60,738 bases of DNA from an uncultured Clostridia bacterium (GCA_944379995.1 CALWGF010000011.1:1-60738); one strand, 5' to 3'; positions 24,177 to 34,092 are shown, numbered from the stretch's first letter. Notes: generated from the sequence alone by a model not told the origin. Made by a program: numbers and translations.

Positions 24177-25802
24177 ATGAGTAAAAATAAATTTTTAACT
24201 GCCATACTTACTTTTATAATATGGTTTGTTATGTTTTATATTTATCTACCACCATTAAATATAAAATCTAACGAATTTTGGAGTTTTGCGGTTGTTTGTA
24301 TAATTGTTGCAGTTATTCTTAATATGTGGAATATAATTAAGAGTATTGCAAATAGAAGAAGAAATGTAGATGTATATGATGAAGAAACTCAAAAACCTAA
24401 TAAAATTAAATATGTTTTTTATATTATAGGTGCTATTGTTATATTTTATATTGGTGGAACAATACTTTCATCACCTGTTATACGTGCATCTTCATATAGT
24501 GAACTTTTAAATGTTCAAAGTGGTAATTTCAATGAAGATATTGATGAAATAAATTATTCACAAATTCCTATATTAGATAAGGATTCAGCTGCTATATTAG
24601 CAGAAAGAAAAATGGGCAGTATGGTTGATATGGTTTCACAGTATGAAGTAAGTGATTATTATTCACAAATAAATTATAACCAAAAACCTGTAAGAGTTAC
24701 TCCTCTTGAATATGCTGATGAAATAAAATGGCTTACAAATAGAAAAACAGGTATTCCTGCTTATATAAAAATAGATATGACAACTCAAGATGTTGAACTT
24801 ATAAAACTTGATGAAGGTATAAAATATTCACCTTCAGAACATTTTAGTCGTGACCTTATGCGTTATATACGTTTTAGATACCCAACAGCAATGTTTAGAG
24901 GAATGAATTTTGAAATTGATGATAATGGAACACCATATTGGATTTGTCCTGTAATTGACCATACAATAGGTCTTTTTGGTGGTACAGACATTAAAGGTGC
25001 TGTACTTGTAAATGGTATAAATGGTGACCATACTTATTATGATATAAAAGATGTTCCACAATGGGTTGATAAAGTTTATGATGCTGAACTTCTTATAGAA
25101 CAGTACGATTATTATGGTAAATTAAAAAATGGTTTTATAAATAGTGTATTTGGTCAAAGAGATTGTCTTAGAACAACAGAAGGTTATAATTATATGGCAC
25201 TTGATGATGATGTTTGGGTTTATACAGGTGTTACATCTGTAAGTGGTGACCTTTCAAATGTAGGTTTTGTTCTTATGAACCAAAGAACAAAAGAAACAAA
25301 ATATTATCAGATTTCCGGTGCAGAGGAATTTTCTGCAATGTCATCGGCAGAAGGTCAAGTTCAACATTTAGGTTATAAAGCTACATTCCCACTTCTTCTT
25401 AATGTTGCAGGAGAACCTACTTATTTCCTTGCTCTTAAAGATGGTGCAGGTCTTGTAAAAATGTATGCAATGGTTAATATCGAAAAATATCAGACTGTTG
25501 CAATAGGAGAAACTGTGGAAAGTTGTGAAAAGACTTATAAATCTTATATGAAAAGTAATGGTATAGTTTCAGAAGAAGTTAAAACAGGAGAAACTATTAC
25601 TGGAACAATAGAATTTATAAAAGATGTTGTAATAGATGGTAATACATGCTATTTTATAAAACTTAAAGATAATGTTGGTATGTATAGTGTATATATTAAA
25701 GATAATATTGACATATTGACTAAAAATGTTGGAGATACTGTTGAATTTGAATATACTTTAACAGATAAAGATAATGTTTATAATATAGTAGATTTTAAAT
25801 AA
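24177..25802 (+). CDS. Uncharacterised membrane protein, 541 aa
   Basis: Three hydrophobic segments lie near the N-terminus (about 7-24, 36-54, 82-104), then about 430 residues likely outside the cell. The large domain has repeated mixed alpha-beta stretches with conserved-looking sequences (YPTAMFRGMNFEIDDNGTPYWICPVIDHTIGLFGGTDIKG) and ends in a small beta domain (TITGTIEFIKDVVIDGNTCYFIKL). I do not recognise the family. ATG start behind TAGGAGG. It is alone, flanked by its own terminator. Confidence 0.8.
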   Translation: MSKNKFLTAILTFIIWFVMFYIYLPPLNIKSNEFWSFAVVCIIVAVILNMWNIIKSIANRRRNVDVYDEETQKPNKIKYVFYIIGAIVIFYIGGTILSSPVIRASSYSELLNVQSGNFNEDIDEINYSQIPILDKDSAAILAERKMGSMVDMVSQYEVSDYYSQINYNQKPVRVTPLEYADEIKWLTNRKTGIPAYIKIDMTTQDVELIKLDEGIKYSPSEHFSRDLMRYIRFRYPTAMFRGMNFEIDDNGTPYWICPVIDHTIGLFGGTDIKGAVLVNGINGDHTYYDIKDVPQWVDKVYDAELLIEQYDYYGKLKNGFINSVFGQRDCLRTTEGYNYMALDDDVWVYTGVTSVSGDLSNVGFVLMNQRTKETKYYQISGAEEFSAMSSAEGQVQHLGYKATFPLLLNVAGEPTYFLALKDGAGLVKMYAMVNIEKYQTVAIGETVESCEKTYKSYMKSNGIVSEEVKTGETITGTIEFIKDVVIDGNTCYFIKLKDNVGMYSVYIKDNIDILTKNVGDTVEFEYTLTDKDNVYNIVDFK

Positions 25803-25834
25803 AATTTATTTTTGTAATTTAATATTATAAAAAG

Positions 25835-25871
25835 TGATATTTAAACTTTAAGTTTAAATATCATTTTTTTT
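25835..25871 (+). terminator. Terminator
   Basis: TGATATTTAAACTT/AAGTTTAAATATCA stem (25835-25863) then a T run. Confidence 0.85.
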
Positions 25872-26067
25872 GCATATTTAATAAATTTTCATTTAATGTA
25901 ATTTTTTTTTTATTATATATATAAAAATATATATATGTATATTTTATAAATAAATGAAATATTTAGTAAAATAATACATTGTTTATTTTTATAAAAACAT
26001 ATAAAATAGTCTATTAGAATAGGACTAGAAAACTAATATGTTATATTTTATGGGGGAGTGATGGATT

Positions 26068-27756
26068 TTGTTTGACAAAATGAAGTTAAAAAGCTATTTG
26101 CTGACTATGTTTTCTGCAGTAATTGTGCTTGCTATTATAACTACGGCGGTAGGAATTAGAGGTTTGCTAGAAACACAAAATAATATGCGAACTTTCATTG
26201 ATGATATTTTAGGTTCAGAATTAGCTGTAAAAACTTGTAGAATTGAAGTTAATATTGCTGCAAGAGAGTTACGTGAAATGGCATTACAAGATGATAAAAC
26301 AAAGTATGCAGAATATGAACAAGCAATAAATGAAAGTATTGATAATATTAATGAACAAATGGAAGTGTTTAAGAAAACACATGGTACAACAGATGGCTTA
26401 GCTTCTGAATATGAAAAATTGTTTAGTGAATGGTTTACTATTGCAGATAAAGCAATAAAAGAATTAAACGCTGGAAATCAAGAAGGTGCTAGACGTACTA
26501 TATTAGATGAATGTGTACCAGCATTAAATGATTTACTTGTTCTTTCTCGTACTATTGATACAACAATTGCTAAAGAAAAAAATGATGTAGCAGCCCATAC
26601 AGAACAAGAGTTATGGATTTATATTATTGCATTAGGTATTATATTTTTAATTTCAGCAATTATTAGTTTAATATTTGCTACAAAAGCAACAAAAAATATT
26701 TCAAATAATACAAAGAAAATTCAGGTTGCAATTTCTGCATTATCTGAAGGAGATTTACATAAACGTGTAGATTATAAAGGGAAAAATGAGTTTGGTGAAT
26801 TAGCAAATGATATTAATTTTTCTCTTAATGAATTACAAAAATACATTGATACTATTGACCATTGTATGACAGAATTTTCAGAAGGTAATTTTACATGGCA
26901 ATGTCCTATAACATTTTTAGGAGACTTTGTAAATATTGAAAAACAAATTACAAAGTTCCAAGATAAAATGAATGTTGCATTACAAGATTTACAAACAAGT
27001 GCAGCTCAAGTAGACATTGGAGCTCAGAGGGTCGCTAATAGTGCACAATCTTTAGCACAGGGTGCAACAGAACAGGAAACAAGTTTACTTGATTTAAACA
27101 AAGCTGTTACAGAAATTTCTGAACAAATTCAAGCATCTGCGGAATATGCACAGTCTGCAAATAATTTAGGTGAACAATCTAGTATAATGATTAATACTAG
27201 TCAACAAGAAATGGGACAGATGCGTGCAGCAATTCAACAGATTTCAAAAGCAGCAGAAAGTATTCAAAAAATTATTAAAGTTATTGATGATATTGCATTC
27301 CAAACTAATATTCTTGCATTAAATGCAGCAGTAGAAGCAGCACGTGCAGGTAATGCAGGTAAAGGATTTGCAGTAGTTGCCGATGAAGTGCGTAACTTAG
27401 CACAGAAATCTGCTGATGCAGCAAGAGAAACAACTACTTTAATTGAAAATACAATTCAGCAAGTAGCAAAAGGTGAAACATTAGTAGTTAGTACAGGTGA
27501 ATCATTTGATAAAGTTACACAATATGCAGAAGAAATGGTGGAAATGGTAACAAAAATTGCACATGCAGTACAAGAAGAGTCAGAGTCTATGCAGATGATT
27601 ACAGGTACAGTAGGTGAAATTGCTTCGGTTGTACAAACTAATTCAGCTACTGCTGAGGAAAGTGCGTCAGCAAGTGAAGAATTAAGCGGACAATCAGGAA
27701 TGATGCGTTCTTTAATTTCTGAGTTCCGTTTAAAACAAAAATCAAATGAAATGTGA
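26068..27756 (+). CDS. Methyl-accepting chemotaxis protein
   Basis: The layout is: N-terminal membrane segment (about 9-28), a four-helix periplasmic-type sensor (about 30-185), second membrane segment (about 187-209), HAMP (about 212-265), a long signalling coiled coil with the hairpin tip ([40 protein letters not shown]) and a C-terminal stretch. TTG start 26068 fits GGGGGAGTG at 26052. Codon use differs from neighbours: Leu is mostly TTA not CTT and Arg is often CGT. No che or flagellar genes are nearby. 562 aa. Confidence 0.94.
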   Translation: MFDKMKLKSYLLTMFSAVIVLAIITTAVGIRGLLETQNNMRTFIDDILGSELAVKTCRIEVNIAARELREMALQDDKTKYAEYEQAINESIDNINEQMEVFKKTHGTTDGLASEYEKLFSEWFTIADKAIKELNAGNQEGARRTILDECVPALNDLLVLSRTIDTTIAKEKNDVAAHTEQELWIYIIALGIIFLISAIISLIFATKATKNISNNTKKIQVAISALSEGDLHKRVDYKGKNEFGELANDINFSLNELQKYIDTIDHCMTEFSEGNFTWQCPITFLGDFVNIEKQITKFQDKMNVALQDLQTSAAQVDIGAQRVANSAQSLAQGATEQETSLLDLNKAVTEISEQIQASAEYAQSANNLGEQSSIMINTSQQEMGQMRAAIQQISKAAESIQKIIKVIDDIAFQTNILALNAAVEAARAGNAGKGFAVVADEVRNLAQKSADAARETTTLIENTIQQVAKGETLVVSTGESFDKVTQYAEEMVEMVTKIAHAVQEESESMQMITGTVGEIASVVQTNSATAEESASASEELSGQSGMMRSLISEFRLKQKSNEM

Positions 27757-27785
27757 TTAAATATATAAAATGATAAAAATAAAAA

Positions 27786-27824
27786 AGAGCATTGAATTGA
27801 TATTAATTCAATGCTCTCTTTTTA
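27786..27824 (+). terminator. Terminator after the chemoreceptor gene
   Basis: 13-bp stem AGAGCATTGAATT/AATTCAATGCTCT followed by CTTTTT. Confidence 0.93.
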
Positions 27825-27858
27825 TATGATAATTTATACTTTTATAAATTTTATATTA

Positions 27859-28551
27859 TTAAACTATAAGAGCCCCATCTTCTTCAAGACGTTTAATAAC
27901 ATCTTTTGGTATTACAAGCATTTCTTTACGTTGCTCTATTGGAATAGTATTTTTTGAAAGTATAACTTTAAAACTTGCAGGTCTAAGAGTTTGTTCTTGT
28001 ATTCCTATCATCATTCCTATAATAGAAGATACATTACTTGCAGGAATAAAGAAGTTTAAAAGAACTTCTTCTGATTGACTATAATAATTTTGTAAAACAA
28101 AATTTATAATATGGTCATAGCTTCTCATATATCCATGATATATACAACTACATTTGCTTGTGTTTTCTATATCCGAAACTTTGTAATATAAAGTTGTATA
28201 TATTTTTCCTGTCGTTTCTTCTTTTCTTAAATTCATTACTGAACAAAAATAGTTTTTTTCAAAGTTATGATATAAATACAGTTTTTCACATTCTTCAAAA
28301 CTATTTGAAGATACAGTATTATATTTTTTTGGTGGTCTTTTGTAGTCTATTAAATTTATTATATCAATACTTAATGCTTCCGATATTTTATATAAAGTTT
28401 CTATATCTATTGAAACAGTTCCGTTTTCATATTTTGAAACAGTCCCTTTACTTTTATTTATTTTTCCTGCAAGCTCATCAAGGCTCATTTTTGTTAATTT
28501 TCTATAAAGTCGAATTTGATTTCCTATGCAAGAGGCTATGTTATCTGACAT
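27859..28551 (-). CDS. XRE-family transcriptional regulator
   Basis: The N-terminal HTH_3 domain (about 4-65: IGNQIRLYRKLTKMSLDELA, KGTVSKYENGTVSIDIETLYKISEAL) is followed by about 150 residues with no family I recognise, perhaps a ligand or partner domain. Start placed at 28551: the ATG five codons upstream (28566) is where the ribosome site GGAGGT itself lies, so it cannot be the start. It is divergent from brnQ across 283 bases that hold several copies of a TATAACGTTTT-like site. About 230 aa. Confidence 0.88.
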   Translation of the reverse strand: MSDNIASCIGNQIRLYRKLTKMSLDELAGKINKSKGTVSKYENGTVSIDIETLYKISEALSIDIINLIDYKRPPKKYNTVSSNSFEECEKLYLYHNFEKNYFCSVMNLRKEETTGKIYTTLYYKVSDIENTSKCSCIYHGYMRSYDHIINFVLQNYYSQSEEVLLNFFIPASNVSSIIGMMIGIQEQTLRPASFKVILSKNTIPIEQRKEMLVIPKDVIKRLEEDGALIV

Positions 28552-28631
28552 TATATATACCTCCATGTTTTATTGTGAATTTAGCATAATTGATTATAAA
28601 GCTAAGAATATATATTGTCAAGAATACACAT

Positions 28632-28733
28632 TATAACTTTTATAAATTATAAATAAAATATGATTTTTACAATAAAACGTTATACTATAATTGTATTAAT
28701 TGAATATATATAACGTTTTAGTAAAATGTTATA
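28632..28733. promoter_or_regulatory. Cluster of TATAACGTTTT-like sites between XRE regulator and brnQ
   Basis: AAAACGTTATA (28674-28684) and its exact inverse TATAACGTTTT (28709-28719) form an inverted pair. AAAATGTTATA (28723-28733) and TATAACTTTT (28632-28641) are near copies. The set is placed between divergent genes and is a good candidate operator for the XRE protein. Confidence 0.6.
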
Positions 28734-28782
28734 ATTATAAATTTTAAGAAAGTTTTTGTTTTATTATATACCTTATTTATGA

Positions 28783-28788
28783 TATAAT
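28783..28788 (+). promoter_or_regulatory. Extended -10 element upstream of brnQ
   Basis: TATAAT preceded by TGA. The -35 is weak, which fits an activated or repressed promoter. It is 50 bases downstream of the last operator-like site. Confidence 0.45.
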
Positions 28789-28834
28789 TGCAAATTGTAT
28801 ACAAAAAAATAATTTTAAAAGAAAGGATTTTTTT

Positions 28835-30112
28835 ATGAGAAAAGAAATTAAAGACATCTTAATTATAGGATTTGCTTTATTCTCAATGTATTTTGGTGCA
28901 GGAAATGTTATATTTCCACCATTTCTTGGACTTCAAGCAGGTGGAGAATGGATAAGTGCATTTATAAGCTATTATATTGCTGATATAGGACTTGCACTTC
29001 TTGCTATATTTGCAATGCTTAGATGCAAAAGTGATATTGAGGGAGTTACAGGAAGAATAGGGAAATATCCTTCTTTAATTCTTTCGTCAGCCATAGTTTT
29101 ATGTATAGGACCTCTTCTTGCTATACCAAGAACAGCGGCAACTGTTCATGAGATGACTATTATGCCTATTTTTGGTAATGTAAATGTTGTTTTGACATCA
29201 GTGGTTTTCTTTATTCTCATACTTATTTTATGTATAAATGAATCTTCTGTTGTTGATATTGTAGGTAAATTTCTTACACCAGCACTTATTATAGGTCTTA
29301 TAATACTTATTGTAAAAGGTATTATTGACCCTATTGGAAATATTAATCCAGAACCACAAATAACATATATTGTTTCTGAAGGTATATCATCAGGTTATCA
29401 AACAATGGACGTTTTGGCTTCTCTTATATTTGGTGTAATAATACTTAAAAATGTAAAAGAAAGAGGATATAAACAAGAGAAAACACAAATGTTTATAACA
29501 GGAGCAAGTAGTGTTGTTGCAGGTATAGGACTTTTTGTAATATATGGTGGTCTTACTTATCTTGGAGCAACATCATCAGAGATGTTTACAGGAAGAATAC
29601 AACGTTCTGAACTTGTAATAAATATTGTAAAACTTTTACTTGGTAATGTAGGAACAATTATATTTGCCATAGTGGTAGCACTTGCATGTATAACAACAGC
29701 AGCGGCTCTCGTAAGTTCAACAGGTGCATATTTTAATGATATTACAAAAGGAAAACTTTCATATAAAGCAATAGTAATATTTGTATGTGTATTTAGTGCA
29801 ATAACTGCAAATATGGGACTTGATTATATTATAGCTATTGCATCTCCAATATTAAATATAGTTTATCCAGCAGCAATAACTCTTATTGTTCTTACAATTT
29901 TCGGAGAAAAAATAAAAAATGATAATGTTTTTAAATTTGCAACAATAGGTGCAATTATTTCAAGTATTATGGAAATACTTATGGTAAATAATATAGCTTG
30001 TCATTTTATGATGAAAATGCCTTTTGCAAATATAGGATTTAGTTGGGTTTTACCTACTATTATTTTTGGTATAATAGGTAACTTTATTAAATTTGGAAAT
30101 AGTAAACAATAA
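28835..30112 (+). CDS. brnQ: Branched-chain amino acid transporter BrnQ (LIVCS family)
   Basis: This is a Na+ or H+ coupled importer of leucine, isoleucine and valine with about 12 hydrophobic segments over 425 aa. The N-terminus carries the family sequence FALFSMYFGAGNVIFPPFLGLQAG, followed by IADIGLALLAIFAML and GPLLAIPRTAATVHEM. Ribosome site GAAAGGA. Transcribed away from the XRE regulator, which may control it; terminated at 30113. Confidence 0.94.
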   Translation: MRKEIKDILIIGFALFSMYFGAGNVIFPPFLGLQAGGEWISAFISYYIADIGLALLAIFAMLRCKSDIEGVTGRIGKYPSLILSSAIVLCIGPLLAIPRTAATVHEMTIMPIFGNVNVVLTSVVFFILILILCINESSVVDIVGKFLTPALIIGLIILIVKGIIDPIGNINPEPQITYIVSEGISSGYQTMDVLASLIFGVIILKNVKERGYKQEKTQMFITGASSVVAGIGLFVIYGGLTYLGATSSEMFTGRIQRSELVINIVKLLLGNVGTIIFAIVVALACITTAAALVSSTGAYFNDITKGKLSYKAIVIFVCVFSAITANMGLDYIIAIASPILNIVYPAAITLIVLTIFGEKIKNDNVFKFATIGAIISSIMEILMVNNIACHFMMKMPFANIGFSWVLPTIIFGIIGNFIKFGNSKQ

Positions 30113-30142
30113 AAAAGTACAGGTTTTATCCTGTACTTTTTT
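30113..30142. terminator. Bidirectional terminator between brnQ and sigG
   Basis: AAAAGTACAGG-TTTTAT-CCTGTACTTTT hairpin with A and T tracts on both sides, between convergent genes. Confidence 0.92.
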
Positions 30143-30914
30143 ATACCCATTTTTTCATACTTTTTAATGCACTTTTTTCAAGTCTAGAAACTTGTGCTTG
30201 AGATATTCCTATTTCTTCAGAAACCTCTGTTTGTGTTTTTCCTTCAAAAAATCTAAGGCTTAATATTTTCTTTTCTCTTTCACTTAATTTTTTCATAGCC
30301 TCATTTATTGATATATTTTCTATCCATTTACTATCACGATTTTTTTCATCGCTTACTTGGTCCATTACATAAAGTGCATCACCACCAGCATCATGAAAAA
30401 CAGGTTCATAAAGTGATACAGGGTCTTGTATTGAATCAAGGGCAATAACTATTTGTTCTTTTGGAAGTTCCATTATTTTTGCAATTTCATCAATAGTTGC
30501 TTCTCTTGATTTTTCTTTAGTAATCATTTCTTTTACCTGAAGGGCTTTGTATGCTGTGTCACGCATTGAACGACTTACTCTTATAGCATTATTATCACGA
30601 AGGTATCTTCTTACTTCACCTATTATCATTGGTACAGCATATGTTGAAAATTTAACACCTTGTGTTACATCAAAGTTATCAATAGCTTTTATAAGACCTA
30701 TACAGCCAACTTGAAAAAGGTCGTCCATATATTCTCCTCTGTTTGAAAACTTCTGTATAACGCTTAAAACAAGCCTGAGATTGCCGTATATATATTCCTC
30801 ACGGGCTTTTTCATCGCCTTCAAGTATTTTGTCAAAAAGTTCTTTTTTCTTCTCGTTATTTAATACGGGAAGTTTTGAAGTATTAACACCGCAAATTTCT
30901 ACTTTGTTAATCAT
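30141..30914 (-). CDS. sigG: Sporulation sigma factor SigG (forespore, late)
   Basis: The sequence VEICGVNTSKLPVLNNEEK-like opening (here VEICGVNTSKLPVLNNE) is diagnostic of sigma-G, followed by region 2 (NLRLVLSVIQKFSNRGEYMDDLFQ, FSTYAVPMIIGEVRRYLRD) and region 4 (LSEREKKILSLRFFEGKTQTEVSEEIGISQAQVSRLE). Start placed at ATG 30914, giving 257 aa as in the family; an upstream in-frame extension to 31016 lies in the promoter region. It is usually next to spoIIGA-sigE, which are absent here. Confidence 0.94.
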   Translation of the reverse strand: MINKVEICGVNTSKLPVLNNEKKKELFDKILEGDEKAREEYIYGNLRLVLSVIQKFSNRGEYMDDLFQVGCIGLIKAIDNFDVTQGVKFSTYAVPMIIGEVRRYLRDNNAIRVSRSMRDTAYKALQVKEMITKEKSREATIDEIAKIMELPKEQIVIALDSIQDPVSLYEPVFHDAGGDALYVMDQVSDEKNRDSKWIENISINEAMKKLSEREKKILSLRFFEGKTQTEVSEEIGISQAQVSRLEKSALKSMKKWV

Positions 30915-30961
30915 GTCAATCGTCCCTTCGGAATTTTTATAAGGCTGTACACCTATAAAAA

Positions 30962-30990
30962 GATTTTTTCCTAAAGAGTCAAAAATATAC
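30962..30990 (-). promoter_or_regulatory. Candidate sigma-F-type promoter of sigG
   Basis: On the minus strand GTATA (30990-30986), a 14-base spacer and GGAAAAAAT (30971-30963) resemble the sigma-F pattern (GTATA, then GGNNANAHT). The spacing is one base short of usual. sigG is known to be sigma-F dependent, so context supports it. Confidence 0.45.
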
Positions 30991-31075
30991 TTTAAACTTA
31001 TAACAAAAATCCACAATTCTTTTAATTGAAAAATTTTTTAATATATGTAATACTTAAAAAGAGGTGATAAATACT

Positions 31076-31333
31076 ATGGAAGAAGATTTTTTTTGTGATG
31101 AACTTTTTGATGTTCTTGAGGCTGTAAAAGAAAAGAAATATGGCGAGATTTTAGAATGGGACGAAATTATTTTTGATAATAAAAGAGGTTTTCTTGTTTG
31201 GGATAGAAAAGTTTTTAATGAAATAACATTTGTTGATGCTAAAAATTCAGAATATGTATCTTTATATGCTTCTGCAAATCATGAAGAAACTTGGGAAAAT
31301 TATGAAAAAATACTTAAAGTATATAAAAAATAA
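31076..31333 (+). CDS. Hypothetical acidic protein, 85 aa
   Basis: ATG 31076 follows GAGGTG (31060-31065); the GTG at 31064 is part of that ribosome site. The product is short, acidic and aromatic (DELFDVLEAVKEKKYGEILEWDEIIFD), with no signal or membrane segment. I do not recognise it. It is divergent from sigG, with its own terminator. Function unknown. Confidence 0.65.
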   Translation: MEEDFFCDELFDVLEAVKEKKYGEILEWDEIIFDNKRGFLVWDRKVFNEITFVDAKNSEYVSLYASANHEETWENYEKILKVYKK

Positions 31334-31359
31334 AAGACACTCAAAAGAGTGTCTTTTTC
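31333..31359. terminator. Bidirectional terminator
   Basis: AAAGACACTC-AAAA-GAGTGTCTTT hairpin with T tract, between convergent genes (31076 and prfC). Confidence 0.92.
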
Positions 31360-31360
31360 G

Positions 31361-32953
31361 TTATGCTTCATAAACTGCTTTAACATCAAGAGCGTCAATA
31401 AGTTTAACTTCTGGATTTTTTTCCATAAATGTATCAAGTGTGTATTGATTTGCAAAAAGTAAAACTGGTCTATCATATGCATCATATACAAGAGAACATC
31501 TTGCACTTTCATATTTTTTAAGTTCTTCTGGATTTTCAGTATCAACCCATCTTGCTACACTATAATTAAGTGGTTCCATACGAATTTCTGAATTATATTC
31601 ATTTGTAAGTCTGTATTCAAAAACTTCAAACTGAAGCTGACCTACTGCACCAAGTATTACATCATTAAAGTCATTTCTGTATACCTGTATAGCACCTTCC
31701 TGTGCAAGCTGTGTTACACCTTTTTGGAAATGCTTAGCTTTCATTGTATTTACAGGACGAACACGCATAAAAAGTTCTGGTGGGAAGGTTGGGAGAGGCT
31801 CAAAGAAAAGTTTTTCTTTACTTGTTGTAAGAGTATCTCCTATCTGATAGTTTCCTGTATCATATATACCTATAACATCACCTGCTGATGCAAAATCAAC
31901 TGTTTCTCTATCATTTGCCATAAGATGTGTTGACTGTGAAAGTTTTAATGGCTTACCTGTTCTTGAAAGTGTAACATTCATACCTCTTTCAAATGTTCCA
32001 GAACATATACGAAGGAAAGCAAGTCTGTCACGATGAGCAGGGTTCATATTTGCTTGAATTTTGAATATAAATCCGCTAAAGAAGTCATCTGTTGGAAGTA
32101 CTTCTCCTGTTGTTGTTTTTCTTGGTCCTGGACAAGGTGACATATCAAGGAAATGATTTAAAAATTCTGTTACACCAAAGTCAACAAGTGCTGTACCAAA
32201 AAATACAGGTGAAAGTTTTCCTTTTGATATAAGTTCCATATTAAATTCATTTCCGGCACCATCAAGAAGTTCAACTTCTTCTCTTAACGTATCAAGATTT
32301 GCCTGACTTATTATTCCATCAAGTTTATCACCAAATACACCATTTGCACCAAGTTCAATTTCAGTATCTTTTCTGTAAAGAGATACTGTATTTCTAAGTC
32401 TGTCATATATTCCTTCAAATGTAAGACCATTACCAATAGGCCAAGTTACCGCAACAGAAGGAAGTCCTAATGCTTCTTCAAGGTCTTCCATAAGCTCTAA
32501 TGGGTCTTTTGATTGACGGTCAAGTTTGTTTATAAATGTAAAAATAGGAATACCACGCATACTACAAACTTTAAAAAGTTTTTTTGTTTGTGCTTCAACA
32601 CCTTTTGCAGCGTCAATAACCATTACTGCACTATCAACTGATGTAAGAATTCTGTATGTGTCTTCACCAAAGTCATTATGTCCCGGTGTATCCATAATTG
32701 AAACTATTTTTTCTTTGTATTCAAACTGCATTACTGATGATGTAACAGAAATACCACGTTTTTTTTCTATTTCCATCCAGTCTGATTTAGCATAATTTGA
32801 TGAACCTCTTGCTTTTACTGTACCTGCATTTCTTATAGCACCACCATGAAGAAGAAGTTTTTCTGTAAGTGTTGTTTTACCAGCATCAGGGTGAGATATT
32901 ATACCGAAAATACGTCTTTTCTGTATTGTTTCAACTGAGTTTAACTCTGCCAT
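31361..32953 (-). CDS. prfC: Peptide chain release factor 3
   Basis: RF3 is the GTPase that recycles RF1/RF2 from the ribosome. G1 SHPDAGKTTLTEKLL, G2/switch KKRGISVTSSVMQF, G3 DTPGHNDFGEDT, G4 NKLDRQSKDPLE are clear, followed by domain II and a C-terminal domain. The 530 aa length matches. Ribosome site GAAAGGA before ATG 32953. Confidence 0.96.
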   Translation of the reverse strand: MAELNSVETIQKRRIFGIISHPDAGKTTLTEKLLLHGGAIRNAGTVKARGSSNYAKSDWMEIEKKRGISVTSSVMQFEYKEKIVSIMDTPGHNDFGEDTYRILTSVDSAVMVIDAAKGVEAQTKKLFKVCSMRGIPIFTFINKLDRQSKDPLELMEDLEEALGLPSVAVTWPIGNGLTFEGIYDRLRNTVSLYRKDTEIELGANGVFGDKLDGIISQANLDTLREEVELLDGAGNEFNMELISKGKLSPVFFGTALVDFGVTEFLNHFLDMSPCPGPRKTTTGEVLPTDDFFSGFIFKIQANMNPAHRDRLAFLRICSGTFERGMNVTLSRTGKPLKLSQSTHLMANDRETVDFASAGDVIGIYDTGNYQIGDTLTTSKEKLFFEPLPTFPPELFMRVRPVNTMKAKHFQKGVTQLAQEGAIQVYRNDFNDVILGAVGQLQFEVFEYRLTNEYNSEIRMEPLNYSVARWVDTENPEELKKYESARCSLVYDAYDRPVLLFANQYTLDTFMEKNPEVKLIDALDVKAVYEA

Positions 32954-33043
32954 TACTACTATCCTTTCTAACGAAAACTTTTAATTTATAACTAATATTG
33001 AATTATATCATATATTATGTGTTTTAAGAAGAATTTTTTGCAT

Positions 33044-33078
33044 AAAAAAGGGAAGTATCAATGATTTTGATACCTCCC
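33044..33078 (-). terminator. Terminator of the permease gene (minus strand)
   Basis: Minus-strand GGGAGGTATCA/TGATACTTCCC hairpin followed by six T's. Confidence 0.92.
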
Positions 33079-33084
33079 TAAATA

Positions 33085-34092
33085 TTAAACTAAAAAATAT
33101 TGAATAATATTAAATATATATCCTGTTATTATTATTCCAACAGTAACTATTGCAATAAAAATTCCAAGGAGTTTTGGTTTTACAACTTTTCTAAGCATAA
33201 TCATTGATGGAAGTGATAAAGCTGTAACACCCATCATAAAACTTAATATTACACCAAGACCTGCTCCTTTTTGGAAAAGTGCTTCTGCAATAGGTATTGT
33301 ACCAAAAATATCAGCATACATAGGTATACCTACAACTGTTGCTATTATAACTGATAGTGGATTTCCTGTTCCAAGAAGGTTCATAATTATTTCTTCTGGT
33401 ATCCAGTTATGAATTATGGCACCTATACCAACACCAATAAGAATATATAAATAAACTTTTTTTAATGTTCCTTTTACTACATTAAAAGCATATTGTATTC
33501 TATTTTCTTGTATCCATTTCCAAGACTGGGCACGTTCTTCTGCCTGTTCATCTTTTGCATCTTCCTCAATATATTTTGAAAGAGAAAGTTTATCTATAAG
33601 AGTTCCACCTATAACAGCAAGAACAACACCTAATACAACATATAAAAATGCTATTTTAAATCCAAATATACTTGAAAGAAGTACAAGAGAACCTAAGTCA
33701 ACAAGTGGCGATGATATAAGGAATGAAAAAGTTATTCCTGTTGAAAGTCCTGCATTTGTAAATCCTATAAATATAGGTATTGATGAACAACTACAAAAAG
33801 GTGTTACTGTTCCAAGTAATGCAGCAACTGTATTTGCAAATATTCCTTTATATTTTCCTAGTATTCTTTTGCATTTTTCTGGTGGGAAATATGACTCTAT
33901 TATTGATATAAAAAATATAAGACAAGAAAGAAGTATAAATATTTTTAAAACATCATATATCCAAAATTGTATGCTTCCGCCTATACGTGAGTTTATATCA
34001 AGTCCTAGAGAAGTCAAAATATTTCCTATTAGTGTATTAAGCCATTTCATAGCAAGTATTTGATATTGTATAAAATCTATAATTGCTGACAT
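33085..34092 (-). CDS. ArsP/DUF318-family permease
   Basis: The 335-aa membrane protein has about eight hydrophobic segments. The motif VTPFCSCSSIPIFIGF, with a CxC pair, is the hallmark of DUF318 permeases such as ArsP (efflux of trivalent organoarsenicals) and other predicted metal permeases. A second copy-like stretch (IVGIPMYADIFGTIPIAEALFQKG) completes the family. Divergent from a ferredoxin operon that ends in an ArsR regulator, which supports a metal or metalloid role. Substrate not shown. Confidence 0.88.
   Translation of the reverse strand: MSAIIDFIQYQILAMKWLNTLIGNILTSLGLDINSRIGGSIQFWIYDVLKIFILLSCLIFFISIIESYFPPEKCKRILGKYKGIFANTVAALLGTVTPFCSCSSIPIFIGFTNAGLSTGITFSFLISSPLVDLGSLVLLSSIFGFKIAFLYVVLGVVLAVIGGTLIDKLSLSKYIEEDAKDEQAEERAQSWKWIQENRIQYAFNVVKGTLKKVYLYILIGVGIGAIIHNWIPEEIIMNLLGTGNPLSVIIATVVGIPMYADIFGTIPIAEALFQKGAGLGVILSFMMGVTALSLPSMIMLRKVVKPKLLGIFIAIVTVGIIITGYIFNIIQYFLV

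Noticed and set aside
30915..31016. 34-residue N-terminal extension of SigG
   Set aside because: It spans the candidate promoter, and the family starts at the residues just before VEICGV.
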